Assembly: GCA_021800805.1 (NCBI GenBank)
Contig: JAJYYR010000063.1
Span: 1-5,197, forward strand
DNA from: a bacterium
GTDB taxonomy: Bacteria > SZUA-79 > Acidulodesulfobacterales > Acidulodesulfobacteraceae
DNA: 5,197 bases
Direction of reading: 5' to 3'
Both the position numbers and the translations under genes were made by a program. Each line of letters starts with the position of its first letter. Positions within the stretch are counted from its first letter, which is position 1. Positions 1 to 5,053 of the stretch are shown piece by piece. The notes under the pieces were generated by a model. That model was not told where the DNA came from. It ran no database searches and saw nothing but the letters and a program-made list of their open reading frames with translations.

Positions 1-131
1 AGAGATGTGATCATCAAACGATATCCTTTTACAATAATGTTACGTATCTATATTATTATAAAAAGATATTGTTTCAGAATTATGAAGGATATATTGCAAT
101 TGCGTTAAATTTTTGTTGCATTTATATGAAG
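1..131. other. AT-rich intergenic tail, with possible start of a further minus-strand gene at the edge
   Basis: I can support no complete gene here. On the minus strand an ATG (12-14) opens a frame that runs off the window after four codons. It is preceded by AAGGA (24-28) at a 9-nt spacing and, further upstream, by a TATAAT hexamer (55-60) with no good -35 box. This could be the first codons of the next minus-strand gene, but four codons are too few to judge. No GC-rich hairpin with a T tract follows the gene that ends at 132, so read-through into this region is possible. The only inverted match seen is TGCAA (95-99) with TTGCA (116-120), which is too weak to call a terminator. Confidence 0.25.
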
Positions 132-539
132 CTATACCTTCCAAGCCTTATCCAGCGCGTGTTTATCTAATTCCGCCATTACATCTTTTACGCTTTTTAA
201 ATCTTTCAGCAGGGTTGCGGAAACTATATAGTCGAAAGCATCCTCGTAAAATTCTTTGAAATCGCCGATTATATTCATCGAGCCTTCAAAATCAGTTCCG
301 GGTAAAAATAAATAGACAAAATTATTTTTAACCGATACAACATCCGAGTTTCTCAAGACTCCTCCGATAGTTTTTATAAAATCTTCGTTGTATTTTGTTA
401 TATTAAGAATTGTCAGCCCTACATAGTCTATAGAGACTATATCTTCGGCAAGTCCAAGCTCTTTTTTAATCCTTCTCATATTAGACACGGAATGTTCCAA
501 AACCGTTTCAAAATATTCAAACGGAATAATTTTTGCCAT
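132..539 (-). CDS. Small protein resembling a degenerate GGDEF (diguanylate cyclase-like) domain
   Basis: This is a 135-residue soluble protein with no signal peptide or membrane segment. Its order of segments follows a GGDEF domain. A strand 'GLTILNITKYNEDFI' (41-55) sits where the metal-binding strand and FKxxND helix would be. A helix and 'LRNSDVV' (62-68) follow, then 'NNFVYLFLPGTDFEG' (72-86) where GGDEF proteins read GGDEF-F-x-LLP-x-TD-x-x-G. The end 'ELDKHALDKAWKV' matches the closing AD-x-ALY-x-AK helix. The GG(D/E)EF loop, the metal-binding aspartates and the segment between the first strand and the second helix are missing, so cyclase activity is unlikely. I infer a sensor, partner-binding or relic role. 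The start is the ATG at 537-539, because AAGGAG (546-551) lies 6 nt upstream; a TTG at 543-545 abuts that site with no spacing. Alternatively it is an unrelated alpha/beta protein. Confidence 0.75.
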   Translation of the reverse strand: MAKIIPFEYFETVLEHSVSNMRRIKKELGLAEDIVSIDYVGLTILNITKYNEDFIKTIGGVLRNSDVVSVKNNFVYLFLPGTDFEGSMNIIGDFKEFYEDAFDYIVSATLLKDLKSVKDVMAELDKHALDKAWKV

Positions 540-545
540 ATTCAA

Positions 546-551
546 CTCCTT
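546..551 (-). promoter_or_regulatory. Ribosome binding site that fixes the start of the GGDEF-like gene
   Basis: AAGGAG on the minus strand lies 6 nt before the ATG at 537-539. It directly abuts the in-frame TTG at 543-545, leaving no room for that codon to serve as the start. This shortens the longest open frame by two codons. Confidence 0.75.
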
Positions 552-570
552 TATATATAATTATATATAA
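551..570. repeat. Two tandem copies of a palindromic decamer in the leader of the GGDEF-like gene
   Basis: TTATATATAA occurs twice head to tail (551-560, 561-570). Each copy equals its own reverse complement, so the 20-nt block is also one large palindrome. It sits directly upstream of, and shares one base with, the AAGGAG ribosome site. In RNA it could form an A/U-only hairpin next to that site. In DNA it is a flexible AT block between the putative extended -10 and the gene. Base composition alone could produce such a run, so the functional reading is tentative. Confidence 0.6.
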
Positions 571-584
571 TTATTTCATAATAT

Positions 585-593
585 ATTATATCA
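585..593 (-). promoter_or_regulatory. Extended -10 promoter element overlapping the stop codon of the upstream gene
   Basis: The minus strand reads TGATATAAT: a perfect TATAAT (585-590) preceded by TGn, the extended -10 form. The TGA is also the stop codon of the penicillin-binding protein gene. The region 17 nt upstream has no -35 match, which extended -10 promoters can tolerate. Transcription would start near 578, giving a leader of about 39 nt that contains the TTATATATAA repeats. In such AT-rich spacer DNA a chance TATAAT is possible. Confidence 0.4.
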
Positions 594-1946
594 GAAAAAA
601 TATCCTAATAGAGCTTTTTCGGCTACCCCGCCCCCTTCTATCTTCCAGACAGGGTTTTCTATTACGAGAGCAGACAGGGCTATTTTCTTTCCTTTCATCT
701 CGCCGAACCCAGCGAACCATTGATAGAGCCCCTGAGGATTATTGCCCGATATCGTTCCGGTTTTGCCTCCGGCAATAACCCCGGGAAGCATATATCTTCC
801 GGCTGAGTTGTAGAAATCCGCATGAGCTACCCCTTTAGTAACGGTCGCTATCATCATACGCTTTAAAACCGCCGCCGTTTTAACCGTTATCGGAACGTTT
901 AGGACTTTAGGTTCTTTATGTATATATACTACTTTACCGGATGAAGATAAAATTTCTTTTATTATATAGGGTTCGACTATTTTACCTCCGTTAATGGCGG
1001 AACCCGCAATTAATGCGGCAAGGAGGGGGGTCATTTTTACGTTTTTGAAGCCTGCCCCCGTAAGTTCTAACTGGTAAAATTTTCTTGGAATATAGGCTTT
1101 GCTTTTATGAAGACCTAAAATAAAAGGTATTTTCTTGTTAAAATAAAATTTATTAAAATAATCTGCTAATAATTTCCTGCCTACATAATATCCCGCTACT
1201 TTGCCGAAAGCTATGTCGCATGATTTTGCAAAAGCCTGATTAAAGGATATCGTATTCGACCCCGTGCCTATATTCTGTTTCCAATACGCCTTATCCGTCC
1301 CGTACATCGTTCCGTTAAAGCAAATATTAAATCCCGGGTAAAAACCTTTTGATTCAATTGCGGCTGAAGCGGTTATTATTTTAACTAATGAACCTGAAGG
1401 ATAAGCAATAAGCGGAGAAATTTCATCGGATTTGCTTTTATTATTTGAATAAGACGCAAAACCCAGCACCGCTCCCGTATCCGGATTTAGGGCGGCTAAA
1501 ACTCCGAATGGGACGGAATATTTCTTAAAAACCTTTTCAGTCTCTTTTTGCACTGCCGGGTCAAGCGTGTAAACTACGGTATAGCCGCCTATTTTTTGAA
1601 CGTAATGGCCGTTCAGAATTGTTTTAAATACAGGAGGGTTATATTTAAAATATTTCTTTAGCGACCCGGCCGATTTAACGTCAGCGATATCGAAATTAGA
1701 AAATTTTTTGCCCATCAGGCTGTCTTTAATGAATACTATAGGCCTGATTCCCGTTCCCCGCACTTTTTTATTTGCGGCAAGAAAAATGGTTTTTCCGTAA
1801 AAGTAAAGAGCGGAAGATCCATAAAAAAGTAAAACTATAAATATAATTACTGCGGTATATTTTATAAGACTTATAAATTTATTTTTTTTGCCTTTTCTTT
1901 TATTAAGCGTTTTTTGGTATGATTTCCAATCTTTTATTCTTTCCAT
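591..1946 (-). CDS. Small class B-type penicillin-binding protein (peptidoglycan D,D-transpeptidase)
   Basis: This 451-residue membrane-anchored transpeptidase would crosslink peptidoglycan stems outside the cytoplasmic membrane. A basic cytoplasmic N-terminus (1-26) is followed by one membrane segment (about 27-50), then a short linker and the catalytic domain. 'YTLDPAVQ' (126-133) and 'ALNPDTGAVLGFAS' (152-165) are the usual entry strands of PBP domains. The three active-site motifs are present: S186-x-x-K189, S242-C-D244 (SxD, as in PBP2/MrdA-type enzymes, rather than SxN) and K395-T-G-T398. W410-FAGF follows, as in the family. No glycosyltransferase domain is present. The non-catalytic part is far shorter than in FtsI or MrdA (usually about 550-650 residues or more), and I see no clear dimerisation-domain motif. 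The ATG lies 10 nt after the tldD stop with no good ribosome site, suggesting translational coupling. Which division or elongation role it serves cannot be told. Confidence 0.9.
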   Translation of the reverse strand: MERIKDWKSYQKTLNKRKGKKNKFISLIKYTAVIIFIVLLFYGSSALYFYGKTIFLAANKKVRGTGIRPIVFIKDSLMGKKFSNFDIADVKSAGSLKKYFKYNPPVFKTILNGHYVQKIGGYTVVYTLDPAVQKETEKVFKKYSVPFGVLAALNPDTGAVLGFASYSNNKSKSDEISPLIAYPSGSLVKIITASAAIESKGFYPGFNICFNGTMYGTDKAYWKQNIGTGSNTISFNQAFAKSCDIAFGKVAGYYVGRKLLADYFNKFYFNKKIPFILGLHKSKAYIPRKFYQLELTGAGFKNVKMTPLLAALIAGSAINGGKIVEPYIIKEILSSSGKVVYIHKEPKVLNVPITVKTAAVLKRMMIATVTKGVAHADFYNSAGRYMLPGVIAGGKTGTISGNNPQGLYQWFAGFGEMKGKKIALSALVIENPVWKIEGGGVAEKALLGYFF

Positions 1947-1956
1947 TCCGTTATCG

Positions 1957-3372
1957 TTATTTTGAATTTTTACCGCCTACTATTATCGACGGAATTCTAA
2001 GGGTAGGCTGGGCATCGGCAACCGGAACTCCCTGCCCGTCTTTTCCGCACGTGCCTATTCCGAAACCTAAATCGTTTCCTACCATATCGATATTTTTTAA
2101 TATCTCCGGTCCGTTTCCCATAAGAGTAGCGCCGCTGACAGCCTCGCCCACAACTCCGTTCTTTATAGCATAACCTTCCATAACGTCGAACACGAAGTCT
2201 CCGGTAACGGTATTTACCTGTCCTCCGCCCATTTTTTTTACGAAAATGCCGTTATCAACGCTTTTTATAATATCTTCCGGGTTAGATTTTCCCGGGGCTA
2301 TCATCGTATTCGACATTCTGACTATCGGAACATGCTCGTAAGACTGCCTCCTGCCGTTGCCGGTCAGTTCATACCCGTATTTTATATATGAAAGCCTGTC
2401 CGACATATATTTTTTAAGGATCCCGCCCTCGACAAGAACATTCTTATCCGAATAAGTTCCTTCATCGTCAAACCTATAAAAACCGCGTTTGCCTGCTAAA
2501 GAAGAATCGTCCATAACCGTTATCAGGCTTGATGCAACCGGTTCTCCTATCTTATCCGAATATACGCTTAAGCCGTTTCCGGCAATATCCGCCTCTAAAC
2601 CGTGTCCGATTGCCTCGTGTATCATAGTGCCTCCTGCTTCGCTGGATAATACTACGGGCATAGTTCCGGAAGGGGCAAACGGGGCTTCAAGCTGGGCCAA
2701 TGCCCTGTTTAGCGCTTTTTGAGCAATATCTTCGGGATGATTTTTATCGAAAAATTCAAATCCGGTAAATCCTCCGGCAGATTCATAGCCTACCTCGACT
2801 CTTTCTCCATTCGAAACCACTACATGAACAAGAAATGCCAGATTCTCCCTAAAATCTTTTACAAAATCCCCTGCGGAATTTATTATCATAACGTCCTGCC
2901 TGTAATCCGAATAGGTAATATTAACCTGGACGACTCTTTTATCGAATCCCCATGAATATTCAACGGCAGGCTCTACCGTTTTTAGCTTTTCGTCTATAGA
3001 AACGGCTGCAATATCCTTTATTATATTAAAATCTATTTTGGGCTGTTTTTCGTTAAAATTTAATGATTTAAACCCGGCATCTTTTTTATCCTTTTTATTA
3101 ATATCGTCTGTGGCTGCGTTCTTTAATTCTTTTGCGATATTTATTAAATTATTTTCTTCAGGGTTATTAGTATAAGCATAATATGTTTTTTTATTTGAAA
3201 TAAGCCTTAAACCAGCGCCCTGAATCATGCCGTTAATAGCTTTTTCAAGCCTTTTGCCCTCGTTCGACAATAAAGTAGAAATCTTAGATTCTATAAAAAT
3301 ATCTACGAAATCTTCGCCGCTAAGGCGGGCGCTTTTGATAACGGCATTATAATCTATATCGTTTAAATTCAT
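1957..3372 (-). CDS. tldD: TldD-family zinc metalloprotease
   Basis: This is a 471-residue cytoplasmic protease of the TldD/PmbA (peptidase U62) family; E. coli TldD is of similar size. The family is known for maturing or degrading small peptides, such as the microcin B17 leader and the CcdA antitoxin, usually as a TldD-TldE(PmbA) complex. The zinc motif is visible as H252-E253-A-I-G-H257 followed by GLEAD, which marks TldD; PmbA/TldE subunits lack it. The third ligand is C442 in 'GIGTCGKDGQGVPV', followed by the conserved ending 'PTLRIPSIIVGG'. I place the start at the ATG 3370-3372 because AGAGGG lies just upstream at good spacing. The longer frame begins with TTG at 3385-3387 and would put that ribosome site inside the gene. 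No PmbA gene is present in the window. It heads a transcription unit with the penicillin-binding protein gene, 10 nt apart. The substrate is unknown. Confidence 0.95.
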   Translation of the reverse strand: MNLNDIDYNAVIKSARLSGEDFVDIFIESKISTLLSNEGKRLEKAINGMIQGAGLRLISNKKTYYAYTNNPEENNLINIAKELKNAATDDINKKDKKDAGFKSLNFNEKQPKIDFNIIKDIAAVSIDEKLKTVEPAVEYSWGFDKRVVQVNITYSDYRQDVMIINSAGDFVKDFRENLAFLVHVVVSNGERVEVGYESAGGFTGFEFFDKNHPEDIAQKALNRALAQLEAPFAPSGTMPVVLSSEAGGTMIHEAIGHGLEADIAGNGLSVYSDKIGEPVASSLITVMDDSSLAGKRGFYRFDDEGTYSDKNVLVEGGILKKYMSDRLSYIKYGYELTGNGRRQSYEHVPIVRMSNTMIAPGKSNPEDIIKSVDNGIFVKKMGGGQVNTVTGDFVFDVMEGYAIKNGVVGEAVSGATLMGNGPEILKNIDMVGNDLGFGIGTCGKDGQGVPVADAQPTLRIPSIIVGGKNSK

Positions 3373-3376
3373 CTTT

Positions 3377-3382
3377 ACCCTC
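3377..3382 (-). promoter_or_regulatory. Ribosome binding site that decides the tldD start
   Basis: The minus strand reads AGAGGG-TAAAG-ATG, a purine-rich Shine-Dalgarno site 5-6 nt before the ATG at 3370-3372. The in-frame TTG at 3385-3387 lies upstream of this site and has no comparable site of its own, so the ATG is preferred. Confidence 0.65.
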
Positions 3383-3404
3383 TTCAATGTTATACATTAG
3401 TTAA

Positions 3405-3410
3405 TATAAT
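3405..3410 (+). promoter_or_regulatory. Possible upstream -10 box for alr, overlapping the tldD -10
   Basis: TATAAT is a perfect -10 on the plus strand, but no convincing -35 exists at 16-18 nt. The best candidate is TTCAAT at 3384-3389 (spacer 15). It overlaps five bases of the minus-strand -10 at 3406-3411. If used, the alr transcript would start near 3417 and include the alternative upstream start codon at 3446. Confidence 0.25.
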
Positions 3411-3434
3411 ACCAGAAACTGTGTTTTCAGACAA
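3406..3434 (-). promoter_or_regulatory. Sigma70-type promoter for tldD and downstream genes
   Basis: On the minus strand a -35 box TTGTCT (3429-3434; 4 of 6 to consensus) is separated by exactly 17 nt from a -10 box TATTAT (3406-3411; 5 of 6). The -10 is preceded by TGG, giving an extended -10. The expected start near 3399 leaves a leader of about 27 nt before the tldD ATG. No operator repeat stands out. Confidence 0.55.
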
Positions 3435-3460
3435 GACCGAATGACATGAATCTTATGAAA

Positions 3461-3489
3461 TTGACTTTTATGCCGTTTTTTCTTAAAAT
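3461..3489 (+). promoter_or_regulatory. Sigma70-type promoter immediately before alr
   Basis: TTGACT (3461-3466; 5 of 6) and TAAAAT (3484-3489; 5 of 6) are separated by exactly 17 nt. The expected transcription start is 3496-3497, which coincides with the A of the ATG at 3497. The promoter lies within the first 17 codons of the longest open frame, arguing that this extension is not normally part of the protein. Confidence 0.5.
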
Positions 3490-3496
3490 AAAGCTT

Positions 3497-4675
3497 ATGA
3501 ACGATACCTCTCTCTATATAAATCTTGACAACCTTAAAAACAATATAAACTTCATAAGACTGCTTAAATCGGCAAAAAACAAAACAATTTTAGCAATTAT
3601 TAAATCGGATGCCTACGGACATGGACTCGTTCCGTCCGCAGAAACACTTTTTAACGCCGGAATAGATTTTTTCGGAATTATAAATATCGGCGAAGCCGAT
3701 GCAATCCTAAAAAAAATTCCTCAGGCTAAACTGCTTATGCTCAAAGGTGTTTATCCTGAAGATTTGAAAGAAGCGGCTGAATTAAATTTAAGAATAGGGG
3801 TTTTCAGCTTAGATTATCTAAAAATACTTCTGGATAAGGCAAAATCCGCCGGCATTGATAAGCCTCTGAATATTCATATAAAATATGATTCGGGAATGAA
3901 CAGGCTCGGCTTGAATGAGAAAGAGATAAAATCCGCCGCGGACATCATTAAAGAAAATAAAAAATATTTTAACGCCGAAGGTTTATTTAGCCATCTATCT
4001 TCAGGAGGAAGCGACTTAAATTATGCAAATTTTCAGATAGCTAATTTTAAAAAGACGGTTTCTCTTTTTAATAAAAACGGGATTAAATTTTTATATGTAC
4101 ATATAAGCGCCAGTTCGGCGCTTTTAAACGATAAAATAGAAGAAGATTATTCAAACGCAGTTAGACCCGGAATTTCGCTTTACGGATTTAATCCAAATAC
4201 TAATATAGATGAGCCAAAATATTCCGCTTTTTTAGACTCCGAAAAAAACGATACTGCCGCTTACACACTTAAACCTCTTATGACCTTAAAATCGAGGATT
4301 TTACAGATTAAAAAAGTTAAAAAAGGCGGCTACGTTTCCTACGATAATACTTTTAAGGCGCCTATTGATATGAATATTGCAATAGTTTCCGCTGGCTACG
4401 ACAACGGCATACCTAGGCTTATGTCTAATAAAGGAAGGGTTCTAATAAAAGGTAAATTCGCTTCTATAAAAGGAATAGTAACTATGAATTTGATTATGGC
4501 GGATGTAACGAAAATACAGGGTATAAAAGCTGGCGATGAGGTAATAATAGCCGGAAAAAGCGGCGCAAACGAAATTACTATCCAAGAAATTGCCGGAATA
4601 GCGCAAACAATTCCGTATGAAATATGCCTGAATTTTGGAAAGTCTAATAAAAGAATTTTTACGCCTTTTTCTTAA
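3497..4675 (+). CDS. alr: Alanine racemase (PLP-dependent)
   Basis: This cytoplasmic enzyme interconverts L- and D-alanine, supplying D-Ala for peptidoglycan. It is 392 residues from this start, of normal family length. The PLP lysine is K36 in 'IIKSDAYGHG'. K129 and R136 ('HIKYDSGMNRLGL') match the usual 'K-x-DTGMxR' motif. R223 in 'VRPGISLYG' is the expected pyridine-nitrogen contact, and Y374 in 'TIPYEI' a phosphate and active-site contact. Catalytic Y282 from the partner subunit is in 'VSYDNTF', where families normally read VSYGxTY. The usual GRxCMD reads G-I-V-T-M-N (326-331). About 12 residues are inserted after LYG. The start at 3497 begins at the conserved N-terminal strand. ATGs at 3446, 3455 and 3470 would add 17, 14 or 9 residues. 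None of these starts has a clear ribosome site. The gene diverges from tldD and converges on the nifU-like gene. Confidence 0.92.
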   Translation: MNDTSLYINLDNLKNNINFIRLLKSAKNKTILAIIKSDAYGHGLVPSAETLFNAGIDFFGIINIGEADAILKKIPQAKLLMLKGVYPEDLKEAAELNLRIGVFSLDYLKILLDKAKSAGIDKPLNIHIKYDSGMNRLGLNEKEIKSAADIIKENKKYFNAEGLFSHLSSGGSDLNYANFQIANFKKTVSLFNKNGIKFLYVHISASSALLNDKIEEDYSNAVRPGISLYGFNPNTNIDEPKYSAFLDSEKNDTAAYTLKPLMTLKSRILQIKKVKKGGYVSYDNTFKAPIDMNIAIVSAGYDNGIPRLMSNKGRVLIKGKFASIKGIVTMNLIMADVTKIQGIKAGDEVIIAGKSGANEITIQEIAGIAQTIPYEICLNFGKSNKRIFTPFS

Positions 4676-4709
4676 ATTAAAAAGCCCGCTTTTTAGCGGG
4701 CTTTTTAAT
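4676..4709. terminator. Bidirectional intrinsic terminator between convergent alr and nifU-like genes
   Basis: A perfect 15-bp inverted repeat (4676-4690 with 4695-4709) encloses a TTTT loop. The core is GCCCGCT/AGCGGGC and the flanks are A runs on the left and T runs on the right. Either strand therefore gives a GC stem followed by TTTTT. It begins on the base after the alr stop (4673-4675) and lies 16 nt beyond the stop of the nifU-like gene (4726), so it fits as terminator for both. Confidence 0.9.
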
Positions 4710-4725
4710 AAAATATAAATTCGAG

Positions 4726-4959
4726 CTATTGAACTGCGTTGACCTCTTTGACTCCCGGGATACGCTCTTTAAGCAGGCGTTCAATACCGCCCTTAAGGGT
4801 CATTATAGAACCCATACAGTGGGCGCATGCTCCTTTGAGTCTAACGTCAACGGTACCGTCGTCGTGTATATTTACCAGTTCGACGTCTCCGCCGTCATAC
4901 TGCAATGAAGGCCTGATTTCATCGATGACCTTCGATACTTCTGCTTTATCTAACGCCAT
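4726..4959 (-). CDS. Stand-alone NifU C-terminal (Nfu-type) iron-sulfur carrier protein
   Basis: This 77-residue cytoplasmic protein consists only of the NifU C-terminal domain, which binds a labile Fe-S cluster between subunits and passes it to target proteins. The family pattern is plain: 'VIDEIRPSLQYDGGDVELV' (11-29), then 'VRLKGACAHCMGS' with the cluster cysteines C45 and C48, then 'TLKGGIERLLKERIPGV' (54-70). Most relatives read C-x-x-C-P-S; here M49-G50 replace the Pro-Ser pair. There is no N-terminal IscU-like or ferredoxin-like domain, so it is an Nfu carrier and not full-length NifU; nitrogen fixation cannot be inferred. The ATG follows a perfect AGGAGG (4964-4969) at 4 nt. It lies 74 nt downstream of greA but has its own promoter. 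Confidence 0.93.
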   Translation of the reverse strand: MALDKAEVSKVIDEIRPSLQYDGGDVELVNIHDDGTVDVRLKGACAHCMGSIMTLKGGIERLLKERIPGVKEVNAVQ

Positions 4960-4963
4960 AAAT

Positions 4964-4969
4964 CCTCCT
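4964..4969 (-). promoter_or_regulatory. Consensus ribosome binding site of the nifU-like gene
   Basis: A perfect AGGAGG on the minus strand lies 4 nt before the ATG at 4957-4959. It is the strongest ribosome site in the window and, with the consensus promoter upstream, suggests high expression. Confidence 0.8.
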
Positions 4970-5024
4970 GTTTTATATAAATTAAATCAATATATAAAAA
5001 TAAATATATTATATATGTTTTTAT

Positions 5025-5053
5025 ATTATAATATTAAACATATTTAATGTCAA
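5025..5053 (-). promoter_or_regulatory. Perfect-consensus sigma70 promoter for the nifU-like gene, inside the end of greA
   Basis: The minus strand carries TTGACA (5048-5053), exactly 17 nt, then TATAAT (5025-5030): both hexamers and the spacer match consensus. The -35 box is within the greA codons for Ile-Asp-Ile near the C-terminus, and the greA stop (5034-5036) lies in the spacer. Transcription should start near 5018, giving a leader of about 58 nt. The leader is AT-rich with no regulatory structure that I can name. Confidence 0.7.

Noticed and set aside
551..570. TTATATATAA copies as a mobile-element end or attachment site
   Set aside because: No transposase or integrase nearby and no second copy elsewhere that I could see; simple AT palindrome.
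533..778. Plus-strand open frame
   Set aside because: Lies antisense to the well-supported penicillin-binding protein gene, low-complexity translation, no family resemblance.
1919..2173. Plus-strand open frame
   Set aside because: Antisense to the tldD 3' end and PBP start; proline-rich translation typical of a shadow frame, no ribosome site.
2489..2955. Two consecutive plus-strand open frames (2489-2722, 2719-2955)
   Set aside because: Both antisense to the tldD catalytic region, whose protein sequence is clearly constrained; no recognisable motifs.
3446..3496. 17-codon N-terminal extension of alr
   Set aside because: No ribosome site, outside the conserved racemase fold, and it contains a good promoter. 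Kept only as an alternative start.
4726..4959. Evidence for nitrogen fixation
   Set aside because: Only the Nfu domain is present and no nif structural genes are near; such proteins are general Fe-S carriers.
5003..5035. A/T-only inverted repeat around a TTTTT loop as a greA terminator
   Set aside because: Imperfect, no GC pairs, and its bases are better explained as the promoter of the nifU-like gene.
4739..5047. Plus-strand open frame across the nifU-like gene
   Set aside because: Antisense to the nifU-like gene and its promoter; the minus-strand frame has the family motif and a perfect ribosome site.
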